A DNA stretch of 64,000 bases from CALDTK01 sp045110575. GTDB taxonomy: Bacteria; Bacteroidota; Bacteroidia; Chitinophagales; Saprospiraceae. The first letter of the stretch is position 1. Each line of letters opens with the position of its first letter. Positions 26,896 to 35,272 of the stretch are shown here, in pieces. Below the pieces are notes generated by a model. The model was given only the letters and a program-made list of their open reading frames with translations, had not been told where the DNA came from and ran no database searches. The stretch spans positions 62,001-126,000 of the forward strand of contig JBGCGF010000052.1 of assembly GCA_045110575.1 (NCBI GenBank), given 5' to 3'. Made by a program: the position numbers and the translations under genes.

Positions 26896-26911
26896 GTTTT
26901 GGCGAAAGCTG
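26896..26911 (+). repeat. 16-bp repeat word, exact copy
   Basis: Exact copy in the 148-bp gap between the mini-plug lipoprotein and the T9SS plug gene. Confidence 0.9.
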
Positions 26912-26970
26912 AACGTTGACTAGCTGAAAAGGAAGGTTCCTTGCCTTCACTTCGCTAGATTAGCCCTTGT

Positions 26971-28302
26971 ATGACGTTTCGCTTTCTACTTATCTGTCTC
27001 AGCTGCCTTCTGTTTGCTTGCACTCCTAAGTTGGGGGCAAGCTCTCCGTCGAATCTTGCTAAGGAGTCTCCAGCAAGTCCTCCAAAATTGGGCATCGGAG
27101 AAGTACTTGATCCAGATCTACTTTCTATCCAGTTTGGGATAAAAGGGCTCGTCTTGGCCGAGCCAATTGTCCAGTTAGGACAGGCAGCTGAAGTTGAACT
27201 CAACTTTGATGTTCTTGGAGAGGATATTAGAGAGTTCAGATACGATATCGTCCATTGCGATAAAGGCTGGGAGCCCAGCCAGCTGAATCCATCTGATTAT
27301 TTAGAGAAGTTCAGCGAGGGGGATATTCGAGATTATGACCTTGCGTTCAACACCGTTTCAAACTACACGCACTACAACTTGAGTTTGCCCAATCAGTTTG
27401 TCTCCTGGACAAAAAGTGGCAACTATCTTCTAAACGTGTACGATGACGATACTGGTGATCTTGTGATGAGACTCCGCTTTTGTGTTTCAGAACAGTTAGT
27501 CACCTTAGACATCAATTCGACCCGACCGGGGTCGGTAGCCAGAGATAAGACCCACCAAGAATTTGATGTCGGTCTCGACCTAAGTCAAAGCCGACTTGAG
27601 AATCCAAGGCGCACGCTGACCTTAAGTGTAATCCAGAATGGAGATTGGCGAACAGGGATTTATGACCTAGCACCTCGTTTCATACGTGATGATAATCTGC
27701 TTTGGGACTATCAGAACAAGTTAACGTTTGCTGCGCATAGAGAATGGCGAACGCTAGACATCCGCACGCTTCGTTCGGCAGGAGGTAGGGTAGAAGAGAT
27801 CCGAAGAGACGATGACATTTTTTACATCTATCTCGCACCCGATCCTGTACGTGTTGACTTCCCGTTTGAAACGCGTATCGACCTTAACGGTAAGTATGTG
27901 ATTGAGAACTTCGATAATCCTAGTGGGGTAGACGATCAGCGCAATTTCAATTTACAGTCCGAATACACGACAGCGCTGTTTACGTTGAAAATGCCTAGAG
28001 ACGAGTCTATTGAGCCACTCTATCTGTATGGAGGGCTGACCAACTATCAGATGAACGATTTGAATGAAGGCAAGTACAATTCCTTGTTGAATGCCTACAT
28101 GTTCTCAACTCCTTTGAAGCAAGGCTTTTACAATTATGCCTATGTGTCTGCTGACAAGGCCGGCTTCGCGCCCAATTGGGATCCTATTGAGGGGAACACA
28201 TTTCAGACAGAGAACACGTATAGTTTCTTGCTCTACTATCGTCCGTACGGCGAGCGCTATGATCGGTTAATATCCTATTCGTATAAGCAGGTGAACCGAT
28301 AG
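26971..28302 (+). CDS. Type IX secretion system plug protein (DUF5103 family), lipoprotein
   Basis: The 443-residue protein has a lipoprotein signal peptide (lipobox LFAC). It matches the DUF5103 family, with EFRYDIVHCDKGWEPSQLNP, DIRDYDLAFNTVSNYTHY and the C-terminal SYSFLLYYRPYGERYDRLI-type motif. In Flavobacterium the DUF5103 'Plug' protein caps the periplasmic side of the SprA translocon of T9SS. Its presence fits the T9SS sorting tails encoded elsewhere in the window. The core T9SS genes are not here. Confidence 0.88.
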   Translation: MTFRFLLICLSCLLFACTPKLGASSPSNLAKESPASPPKLGIGEVLDPDLLSIQFGIKGLVLAEPIVQLGQAAEVELNFDVLGEDIREFRYDIVHCDKGWEPSQLNPSDYLEKFSEGDIRDYDLAFNTVSNYTHYNLSLPNQFVSWTKSGNYLLNVYDDDTGDLVMRLRFCVSEQLVTLDINSTRPGSVARDKTHQEFDVGLDLSQSRLENPRRTLTLSVIQNGDWRTGIYDLAPRFIRDDNLLWDYQNKLTFAAHREWRTLDIRTLRSAGGRVEEIRRDDDIFYIYLAPDPVRVDFPFETRIDLNGKYVIENFDNPSGVDDQRNFNLQSEYTTALFTLKMPRDESIEPLYLYGGLTNYQMNDLNEGKYNSLLNAYMFSTPLKQGFYNYAYVSADKAGFAPNWDPIEGNTFQTENTYSFLLYYRPYGERYDRLISYSYKQVNR

Positions 28303-28318
28303 AGAATTTCGAATGTGA

Positions 28319-28462
28319 CAATTTTGAATTCTGAGATGTTGCTCGGATTCGTCTCGTGAGTGCAGTTGGCTGGCGTCACGTTCATTCAAAATTCAAAATT
28401 GCGAAGAAGCGGAGCTTCTAGCCGAATTCAAAATTATTAAAGTCAGCCTAAGGTGACTTTAA
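28319..28462. repeat. AT-rich intergenic repeat element with hairpins (copy 1)
   Basis: The region contains CAATTTTGAATTC (28319-28331), ATTCAAAATTCAAAATTGC (28384-28402) and AATTCAAAATTATT (28425-28438). The last two also occur on the opposite strand at 39548-39581. Between them is a short stem AGAAGC-GGA-GCTTCT (28405-28419), and next to them a stem TTAAAGTCA ... TGACTTTAA (28437-28462). No gene lies in 28303-28557. Confidence 0.6.
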
Positions 28463-28557
28463 TTCCCGACGTTCGTCTGACAAATCCCCCCCTTCGTCCA
28501 TAGTCCACTCGAGGGAGTGTAGCTGCACCTTAAGTTTGATTCAAAGCAATCAAGCAC

Positions 28558-29979
28558 ATGTTACGTTTCTTTCTCTTTGCAATTACTTTAATAGTAGGTC
28601 AAGCTGTTGTTGCTCAGACGCTTACTCTGCAGCAGGCCGTTACGGCCGCAATTGGCAATAGCCTAGCCGTCGAGCAGGGCGAACTAGAGATGAAAGGCGA
28701 TGAGATTAATCTCTATCAAGCGAAAATGGCGCAGTACCCGAGTCTGTCAGCCGGCACCAACCTTGGGTATCAATTTGGATTAGGCGTAGATCCAACCACT
28801 AACAACTTGGTCCAGCAATCCATCAGCTTTAATAGCTATAATGTTAATGCTGGTGTGACACTTTATCAAGGTGGGCGAATCAAGAACACAATTGCTCAAA
28901 ACAAGCAGCAGCTCGCTTCTAGTATGGCGAACATCGAAGCAACCAAGCAGGATATTTCGCTTCAGGTTGCGCAGTCTTACTTGGAGGCAATATTAGCCAA
29001 GGAACAAGTGGGGGCCGCAAAAAGCCAACTCGCAAGTGGTCAGCAACAACTAGATAGACTTACCCGATTGATTGCTGCAGGAAGTGCCGCTCCTGCAGAT
29101 CGATTTGAGCTAGAAGCGAACGTTGCACGTCAAGAACAAACACTTACTCAAGGTGAGAATGCTGTCGCTTTGACATTGCTTAAATTACGTCAAATACTAC
29201 GATTGCCTGCAGGGCAAGAAATTGATGTTATCTCACCTGAGTCGATCGATTTTGCTGCTATCCAACTTCCGGTTACAACTGCTGAGGCGCTGTACCAATC
29301 AGCAATCACAAAGCAGGCCTCCGTGCGCGCAGCACAACTTGCAGAAGAAGCAGCGGTTACTGGGATTGATGTCGCGAAGTCAAATTACTATCCTACACTA
29401 AGTGCTTTCGGCCAAATGGATACGCGCTATAGTTCGTCAGTCCAGGATATCGATAAATTCGATCTGATCAGTGTGGAGCAACCGGTAACTATAAACGGAC
29501 AAAACGTTCTTCTAGGAACTGCGCAGGCGACAAATTTCACCTTTGTCAACCGGCCGTTTGGAACGCAACTCCAAGATTTCTTTGGACAAAACGTAGGCCT
29601 AAGCCTTCAAGTTCCAATCCTTAACAATGGACGCGCGAAGTCTGCTGTTGAGAGAGCTAAACTTGCCCTATTGCAAAGCCAACTTGCAACCCAGCAAGAG
29701 AAGCAAACGATAGAACTCAATGTCCAACAGGCGCTTCAAAATGCCACTGCAGCCAAAAGTGATGTAGACGCCTCTGAGCGTGCATTCCAAGCAGCAGAAG
29801 CTGCTTACGACGCTGCCCAAAAACGAAACGAACTCGGTGCTGGATCAACATTTGATCTCACCAATGCTCAGATCCTTCTTGAGCAAGCACAAATCACGCT
29901 GATACGAGCGCGATACCAATATCTCTTCAACGTTAAAGTTGTCGACTTCTACCTAGGCCGCCCACTACAACTCGACTAA
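28558..29979 (+). CDS. TolC-family outer-membrane efflux protein
   Basis: The 473-residue protein has a signal peptide (cut after VVAQ). It has the two long coiled-coil halves of the TolC fold, with QQAVTAAIGNSLAVEQGELE in the first and NNGRAKSAVERAKLALLQ and NELGAGSTFDLTNAQ in the second. It forms the outer-membrane duct of tripartite efflux or type I secretion systems. The membrane-fusion partner starts 4 nt after its stop, so they form an operon. Confidence 0.92.
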   Translation: MLRFFLFAITLIVGQAVVAQTLTLQQAVTAAIGNSLAVEQGELEMKGDEINLYQAKMAQYPSLSAGTNLGYQFGLGVDPTTNNLVQQSISFNSYNVNAGVTLYQGGRIKNTIAQNKQQLASSMANIEATKQDISLQVAQSYLEAILAKEQVGAAKSQLASGQQQLDRLTRLIAAGSAAPADRFELEANVARQEQTLTQGENAVALTLLKLRQILRLPAGQEIDVISPESIDFAAIQLPVTTAEALYQSAITKQASVRAAQLAEEAAVTGIDVAKSNYYPTLSAFGQMDTRYSSSVQDIDKFDLISVEQPVTINGQNVLLGTAQATNFTFVNRPFGTQLQDFFGQNVGLSLQVPILNNGRAKSAVERAKLALLQSQLATQQEKQTIELNVQQALQNATAAKSDVDASERAFQAAEAAYDAAQKRNELGAGSTFDLTNAQILLEQAQITLIRARYQYLFNVKVVDFYLGRPLQLD

Positions 29980-29983
29980 GATC

Positions 29984-31369
29984 ATGTCAAAAACTACAAA
30001 AACTGTTCTCTGGATTCTCCTCGGTGTCATCGTCGTTGGTGGACTCGGATACTGGACGGTCCAAAACAGCAAAAGCAAGAAAACGGGTATCGCTGTCGAG
30101 TACGGCGAAGCCAAGCGTATGCGTATTGAAGAACGCGTATCTGCTTCTGGTCGGATATTTCCGGTCACCGAAATTGCTATTTCATCTGATGTCAGTGGTG
30201 AGGTTGTGGAGCTACTCGTAGCCGAAGGAGATAGCGTAATCCAAGGCCAACTTCTTGCTCGTATTGACCCAGACGCGATTGAGTCACAGGTGTCGCGTGG
30301 AAGAGCTGCGGTTAATGCAGCAAAAGCCAATGGCGCCAACAGTGAAGCGGCAATCGAACAGGCGATCGCCAATCGAAAGCAACTTGATGCCCAGCTCATC
30401 GTCGCAAAACAGGTGCTCGCTCGTAATGAGGGCCTTGTAAAAGAAGGACTATTGAGTACTGCCGAACTTGAACAAGCGCAGAATTCAATCGCTACCCTCG
30501 GTGCTCAGATAGAGGCTGCAGACGCTAGTGTCAAAGCTGCTCAGGCTAGTGCAAGGGCTGCCAAGTTTAACGTAGAAAGCGCTCAAGCTTCTTTGCGTGA
30601 GCTTAGCACTAACCTGAGCCGTACCAATGTCAAGGCTCCTATGACCGGAGTTGTAAGCCTACTCAACATTGAGCAAGGCGAGCGCGTGGTAGGAACCATG
30701 CAAATGGCTGGAACCGAAATGGCCAGAATCGCTGACCTAAGTAAAATGGAGGTTCAAGTAGAGGTGAGTGAAAACGACATTCCCCGTGTAACCGTGAGTG
30801 ATGAAGTCGAAATCGAAGTCGATGCTTACCTCGATCGCACCTTTAAAGGAAAGGTGACCGAGATTTCAAACAGTGCCAACAACCTTGTTTCAGGCGCTCA
30901 GTCTCTTTCTACAGATCAGGTGACAAACTTTGTGGTTACGATTTCGATTCTTCCTGAGAGCTATAAAGATTTAATCACTCCGACACGTCCATATCCTTTC
31001 CGTCCAGGAATGTCTGCAGCAGTCGACATTTTAACAGAAGTAGAAAAAGACGCATTAGCAGTTCCAATAGCATCTGTAACGGCACGTGAAGTAGAAAAAG
31101 ATGAGGATGACGAGTCTACGATTGAAGGTGACGAAGAAGATCTCGAAGAGGTCGTCTGGGTCATTACAGCTACCGAGGAAGTTGAACGTGCTGTTGTCAA
31201 AACGGGCATTCAGGATCGCCGGAACATCATGATCCTTTCTGGTCTCAATGCCGGTGACAAAGTCGTTGTCGGTCCCTATTCTGCCGTTTCTCGAAAGCTA
31301 GACGATGGCGACAAAGTCTACGAGAAAGAGGAAGAGGAGAAGGAGGAAAAAGATGATGACGAAGACTAA
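29984..31369 (+). CDS. Periplasmic adaptor (membrane-fusion) protein of an ABC-type efflux system, HlyD/MacA-like
   Basis: The 461-residue protein has one N-terminal membrane helix (VLWILLGVIVVGGLGYWTV), a lipoyl half (VVELLVAEGDSVIQGQLLARID), an alanine-rich coiled-coil hairpin (about residues 95-205), the second lipoyl half (KAPMTGVVSLLNIEQGERVV) and a beta-barrel. The C-terminus is an acidic lysine/glutamate tail. MacB-type ABC subunits normally follow such genes but none is present here, so they must be encoded elsewhere. The purine-rich DNA of the acidic tail also supplies the ribosome-binding site of the next gene. Confidence 0.9.
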   Translation: MSKTTKTVLWILLGVIVVGGLGYWTVQNSKSKKTGIAVEYGEAKRMRIEERVSASGRIFPVTEIAISSDVSGEVVELLVAEGDSVIQGQLLARIDPDAIESQVSRGRAAVNAAKANGANSEAAIEQAIANRKQLDAQLIVAKQVLARNEGLVKEGLLSTAELEQAQNSIATLGAQIEAADASVKAAQASARAAKFNVESAQASLRELSTNLSRTNVKAPMTGVVSLLNIEQGERVVGTMQMAGTEMARIADLSKMEVQVEVSENDIPRVTVSDEVEIEVDAYLDRTFKGKVTEISNSANNLVSGAQSLSTDQVTNFVVTISILPESYKDLITPTRPYPFRPGMSAAVDILTEVEKDALAVPIASVTAREVEKDEDDESTIEGDEEDLEEVVWVITATEEVERAVVKTGIQDRRNIMILSGLNAGDKVVVGPYSAVSRKLDDGDKVYEKEEEEKEEKDDDED

Positions 31370-32009
31370 AATTGGTCTCGCCATTCTCGCTCGCAAAGCA
31401 GAACTTGGTAAAGGCAAAACCCGCTTGGCTAAAGGTATTGGCAAGCAGCACGCGTTCGAAGCCTACAAGCATTTAATCGCTGTTACGGCTTCTGTATCAA
31501 GAGTATCGAAGTTGCCCTCCATAGTGTTCTTTGATCCTAAGGTTGGCGATGAGGAAGTATGGTCAACTGATCACTTTAAACACGGTCTGCAAGTGCAGTC
31601 TTCTAATTTAGGAGATCGTATAGCAGCTGGTCTGGAAGGGGTTTTGGCGGAAGCAAAAAAAGGGGCGCTCATCATGGGCACAGATTGTCCAACCTTGACT
31701 CCTGAAATTCTTCAAGCCGCCGCAAAGGCACTTGAAACGAACGACGCAGTTTTAGGCCCCACGTTCGATGGAGGCTTTTACTTGCTCGGTGTTCGAACGC
31801 TAGATCCATCACTTTTCGATGGGCTAGAATGGAGCACAGAACGGGTCGCCGATCAAATGGTGGCTGCCTTTGAAAGACTCAATTACACGTATCAGCTTTC
31901 GCCAAAACTGGCTGATATCGACGAACAAGAAGACTGGGAAAGCTATCAAGCATGGCGTGTCCAGCATCAATTAGAACCTGTGGTGTTGAAAGACAAGGCT
32001 TTGTCATAA
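31353..32009 (+). CDS. DUF2064 / TIGR04282-family glycosyltransferase-like protein
   Basis: The ATG at 31353 (or 31356) gives about 218 residues. It is preceded by AGGAGG-rich sequence and overlaps the adaptor gene by 17 nt; a longer frame from 31305 would only add a basic read-through of the acidic tail. The protein has a nucleotidyl/glycosyl-transferase fold similar to CofC: LARKAELGKGKTRLA, LIMGTDCPTLTP and LGPTFDGGFYLLGV. The substrate is unknown. It carries one exact copy of the 16-bp repeat (31893-31908) and one imperfect copy (31641). Confidence 0.8.
   Translation: MMTKTKIGLAILARKAELGKGKTRLAKGIGKQHAFEAYKHLIAVTASVSRVSKLPSIVFFDPKVGDEEVWSTDHFKHGLQVQSSNLGDRIAAGLEGVLAEAKKGALIMGTDCPTLTPEILQAAAKALETNDAVLGPTFDGGFYLLGVRTLDPSLFDGLEWSTERVADQMVAAFERLNYTYQLSPKLADIDEQEDWESYQAWRVQHQLEPVVLKDKALS
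31641..31654 (+). repeat. Repeat word, imperfect copy
   Basis: GTTTTGGCGGAAGC, one mismatch over 14 bp, inside the DUF2064 gene and read as VLAEA. Confidence 0.6.
31893..31908 (-). repeat. 16-bp repeat word, exact copy
   Basis: Exact copy opposite to the DUF2064 gene, which reads QLSPK across it. Confidence 0.9.
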
Positions 32010-32045
32010 GCCTGCCTTCTTTGCACTTTGCATTAAAATAAGATC

Positions 32046-32630
32046 ATGAAGAACCTTTGGTTAATCGTAGTCCTCGTCGTTTTCGCCCTTCTGTTTTTTG
32101 TGGGTTGCGGCAAGTACAATAATTTCGTCGTGCTAGACGAAGGAGTCAATCAGACATGGGCGAAAGTCGAAACGGCTTATCAGAGTCGAGCAGACTTGAT
32201 CCCAAACCTTGTTGCAACGGTGAAAGGCGCGGCAGATTTTGAGCGTGGAACGCTTACTGATGTAATCGAGGCACGTTCACAAGCAACGGGCATCAACCTT
32301 ACAGCAGACGAACTGACACCTGAAAACATGGCTAAGTTTCAAGCTGCACAGAGTAAGCTTTCTGGTGCCTTGAGTCGCCTTTTGGTATCCGTTGAGCGCT
32401 ATCCAGAGCTTAAGGCTACAGCACAGTTCGGAGAACTTCAAAGTCAATTGGAAGGTATCGAGAACCGTATACGTGTTGAGCGTAACCGGTTTAACGACAG
32501 CGCTACGGAGTTCAATACGAACATCCGCACGTTCCCAAATAGCTTCGTTGCTAGCATAACCGGTTTCAGTCGCCGAGCGTTGTTTGAGTCAGACCCAGGA
32601 GCGCAGAACGCTCCAAAGGTAGAGTTCTAG
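32046..32630 (+). CDS. lemA: LemA family protein
   Basis: The 194-residue protein has an N-terminal membrane segment ending in a possible lipobox (FFVGC), then the LemA helical core: VNQTWAKVETAYQSRADLIPN, SRLLVSVERYPELKA and IENRIRVERNRFND, ending PGAQNAPKVEF. LemA proteins are membrane-anchored helical bundles of unclear role. In Bacteroidota they are commonly followed by two TPM-domain proteins, as here. Confidence 0.95.
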   Translation: MKNLWLIVVLVVFALLFFVGCGKYNNFVVLDEGVNQTWAKVETAYQSRADLIPNLVATVKGAADFERGTLTDVIEARSQATGINLTADELTPENMAKFQAAQSKLSGALSRLLVSVERYPELKATAQFGELQSQLEGIENRIRVERNRFNDSATEFNTNIRTFPNSFVASITGFSRRALFESDPGAQNAPKVEF

Positions 32631-32640
32631 TAATTGCTTT

Positions 32641-32667
32641 GTCCTGCGGATTCTTAATCCGCAGGAC
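32641..32667 (+). other. Intra-operon hairpin between lemA and TPM gene
   Basis: GTCCTGCGGATT and AATCCGCAGGAC form a perfect 12-bp stem with a CTT loop, 10 bp after the lemA stop. No T-run follows. It may stabilise the lemA transcript end or attenuate read-through into the TPM genes. Confidence 0.6.
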
Positions 32668-32682
32668 TAATCAACGCCCTAC

Positions 32683-33120
32683 ATGTTTTATCCCGAACGA
32701 ATTTTCACATCTGCTCAGGAAGAGGAGATCGTAGCTGCTATTCGCACCTTCGAGCGCCGAACCAGTGGTGAGATGCGTGTTCACGTCGAACATAGACTCC
32801 GTCGACCTCCCGTCGACGAGGCTATCCGTGTATTTGAAGCGCTCAGGATGCAACAGACGCAGGCACGAAATGGCGTGCTTATCCTTTTGGCACCCGAACA
32901 GAAGTCATTCTCTGTGTTTGGGGATATTGGTATCAATGAAGTGACTTCGGATACTTTCTGGGAAGAAACGTGCACTGCCATGCAGCCGTTTTTTGCGAAA
33001 GGAGAATATGTGCAAGGATTAATCAAGGGTATAGCCATCGCAGGTGAAGCATTAGCTGAACATTTTCCATGGCAAGAAGGAGACATCAATGAACTACCAG
33101 ACGAGATCAGTTATGGGTAG
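32683..33120 (+). CDS. TPM-domain protein (cytoplasmic type)
   Basis: The 145-residue protein matches the TPM domain (first seen in plant thylakoid phosphatase and Psb32). It has FTSAQEEEIVAAIRTFERRT, then GVLILLAPEQKSFSVFGDIG and FFAKGEYVQGLIKGIAIAGE. It lacks a signal peptide. It is the middle gene of the lemA-TPM-TPM set and overlaps the next gene by 32 nt. Confidence 0.88.
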   Translation: MFYPERIFTSAQEEEIVAAIRTFERRTSGEMRVHVEHRLRRPPVDEAIRVFEALRMQQTQARNGVLILLAPEQKSFSVFGDIGINEVTSDTFWEETCTAMQPFFAKGEYVQGLIKGIAIAGEALAEHFPWQEGDINELPDEISYG

Positions 33121-33907
33121 TGCTTTGGTTAAGGTCAGTAGCCTGATCACCTTTTTGGTACTGCTTACAGCTGTAGCTTTTGGTCAGCCTCTTCCAACAA
33201 AATCGAAGAAGCTAGTCAATGACTATGCTGGGGTAATTGCGCCTCAAAATCAGCAGGCGTTAGAGCGCAGGCTTGTCGCATACAGCGACAGTACTTCTAC
33301 CCAAATTGCCATTGTCATCGAGAAGTATCTCGAGAACAATGATGCGTTTGATCGCAGCATTCGAATAGCCGATGCATGGGGTATTGGGGGTAGCAAAAAC
33401 GACAACGGTGTGTTGATCTACGTTGCAGTAGACAATCGTACCATTTTCATTCAGAACGGCTATGGCGTAGAGGATCGGCTTACCGATGCTATGACGAAGC
33501 GAATCATCGAACAGGTAATCGTTCCAAGCTTTCGTAGCGGCCAATACTATGTTGGCCTAAACAAGGCCACGAGCATTATGATGGATTTGCTGCAGGGTAG
33601 ATACAAAGCAGATCCTCGTAGTGAAGTTGGAATTAGTCCCATCACTGTGCTGATCATATTCATCGTCATTTTGTTCCTGCTTTCATGGCTCATGTCACGG
33701 GGCAACGATGACGACGACGATGGTGGCTACTACCGAGGAGGACGTTATCAAGGACCTACACGACGCAGAGGCGGCTGGGTCGTTATGCCAGGTGGCGGTT
33801 TCGGCGGCGGTGGCTTTGGAGGTGGCGGCGGCTTTGGTGGCGGCGGTGGCTTCGGCGGTTTCGGTGGCGGTGGTTTCGGCGGTGGTGGCGCTGGCGGCAG
33901 CTGGTAG
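33089..33907 (+). CDS. TPM-domain membrane protein with glycine-rich C-terminus
   Basis: The 272-residue protein has a signal peptide (cut near VAFGQ; an alternative ATG at 33113 also works) and a TPM domain (KLVNDYAGVIAPQNQQALER, GSKNDNGVLIYVAVDNRTIFI). One transmembrane helix follows (ITVLIIFIVILFLLSWLM). The C-terminal tail is acidic, then basic, then repeated Gly-Phe runs ending AGGSW. This is the typical YgcG-like partner of LemA. The tail faces the cytoplasm if the TPM domain is periplasmic. Confidence 0.92.
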   Translation: MNYQTRSVMGSALVKVSSLITFLVLLTAVAFGQPLPTKSKKLVNDYAGVIAPQNQQALERRLVAYSDSTSTQIAIVIEKYLENNDAFDRSIRIADAWGIGGSKNDNGVLIYVAVDNRTIFIQNGYGVEDRLTDAMTKRIIEQVIVPSFRSGQYYVGLNKATSIMMDLLQGRYKADPRSEVGISPITVLIIFIVILFLLSWLMSRGNDDDDDGGYYRGGRYQGPTRRRGGWVVMPGGGFGGGGFGGGGGFGGGGGFGGFGGGGFGGGGAGGSW

Positions 33908-34640
33908 TTTTGATGTTGAATGAGAGCGTTGACTGTTTCTAGGCTGTTTCTCTATTCATCCCTCTCGCTTTCTAAACAATCAAGCCTTAAGTGTGGTCGG
34001 TAAGCGACTGTTTAGCAGCAACTCGATTAAATTAGGAAGAAGCTGCTTTGATCATTTCACATGCTGGAGATATAAATGACGTGGGTCAGAAGCGAATTCC
34101 AATGCTTTTTTAGCCGCAGCTGATGATTTCTGTTCTTCAATTTTCTAGTCTCTTAAAAGAGCGTTTGAGCTGGAGGTATGTCTGTTGGTCATGTCGTTAG
34201 TGACGATTAATGCGCCGTTCGGAACATGGTGGATTTCTAGATTCGTCGATCAAAAATGTTCATGTATTAATTTAATTTTGCTTAAAAAGCTGATTGTTCG
34301 ATGTTTAGGCGTTCTTTTGGTCAAGGTCTCAAGGAAAGTCAACCCATTATAGCGCACTCAAACCTGTTCTAATTCAGGAGATCACACCTTTCGAGAAAAA
34401 TCAGCCTTCCAAACTATATGAGATTGCGAGATAGTGTATGCTACGGGTTGTACTTTCTTTTACCCTAATTTCAAATTAGAGCATGTTATGAATCTTTTTT
34501 GACCACCTTATCCAACAACGTATTTACATGAAATTCCTTTGATTAGGAGCTCGTTAAATACGATTAAAGGAATTTATAGTCGCTAGTCAAAAGGCTAAAA
34601 CCTGTCTCAAGTCATTATTCACCTTAACCACACCCAGACT
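33908..34640. other. Long gene-free region (733 bp)
   Basis: No reading frame of convincing length is present. The region is more AT-rich than its surroundings. It contains a palindrome CTAATTTCAAATTAG at 34465-34479 and a 10-bp inverted repeat (AAATTCCTTT at 34531-34540, AAAGGAATTT at 34566-34575) with further wobble pairing inside. It could hold a small RNA or remnants of a lost gene; nothing specific is recognised. Confidence 0.5.
34531..34575. repeat. Inverted repeat / possible stem-loop
   Basis: AAATTCCTTT and AAAGGAATTT are perfect reverse complements separated by 25 nt, about 65 bp upstream of the PepSY-type gene. There is no poly-T following. Confidence 0.45.
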
Positions 34641-35156
34641 ATGACAATTCCTTCAAAAACTGCTTTAAAAATGCGTGTTATCCACCGTTACCTCGGCTTC
34701 TTTTTAGCTGGGATAATGGCTGTTTATTCTATAAGCGGGATGGTGCTCGTGTTTCGTGATACTGATTTCCTAAAGACGGAGGAGATCTTTGGGAAGACCA
34801 TAGATGCAGGGGTAGCTGCAGACCAACTTGGAAATGCGCTAGGGATCCGAAGGTTGAAAGTGGAGAAGGCAGAAGGAGATTTGCTCTTCTTTAAGAATGG
34901 TAGTTACAATTCTGCAACAGGTGAAGCCAATTGGACTGTGAAAGAGCTTCCTTATGTTCTAAATCAGATGACGCACTTGCATAAGGCTAAGTCGGCCGAC
35001 CCTCTGTATTTTCTAAATCTATTTTTTGGGGCTTCGTTACTCTTCTTTGTCATCTCATCCTTCTGGATGTTTATGCCAGGAACAGAAATATTCAAGAAAG
35101 GAATTTGGTTTTCGTTAGGTGGAGCGGCAGTTGTGTTGGTTTTGTTGTTTATTTAA
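34641..35156 (+). CDS. PepSY-associated transmembrane protein (short form)
   Basis: The 171-residue protein has an N-terminal membrane helix (RVIHRYLGFFLAGIMAVYSI, with a conserved His), then a short soluble domain. Two further helices follow, one after NQMTHLHKAKSADPLYFLN. This is the layout of short PepSY-associated TM proteins in Bacteroidota, often linked to iron or reductase systems. It stands alone here, so no pathway can be given. Confidence 0.82.
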   Translation: MTIPSKTALKMRVIHRYLGFFLAGIMAVYSISGMVLVFRDTDFLKTEEIFGKTIDAGVAADQLGNALGIRRLKVEKAEGDLLFFKNGSYNSATGEANWTVKELPYVLNQMTHLHKAKSADPLYFLNLFFGASLLFFVISSFWMFMPGTEIFKKGIWFSLGGAAVVLVLLFI

Positions 35157-35272
35157 TTAACAAAAACAACAAATAGTTTGTAGTTTTAAATTCTTGGTCT
35201 AGCTTTGACTTGGCTTAGGTGCGTAGTTCATCATAGTGATGGACTTTTTACCTAAACCGAGAATCGAGGAAA

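Noticed and set aside
31305..31352. Basic N-terminal extension of the DUF2064 protein (KRKRRRRKK run)
   Set aside because: It is the out-of-frame reading of the adaptor's acidic tail. The ATG at 31353 with a good ribosome-binding sequence fits the family start.
33798..33900. Dense GGCGGTGG/TTCGGCGG tandem-like repeat
   Set aside because: It is the coding sequence of the Gly-Phe tail of the TPM protein, a low-complexity protein tract and not a separate DNA repeat.
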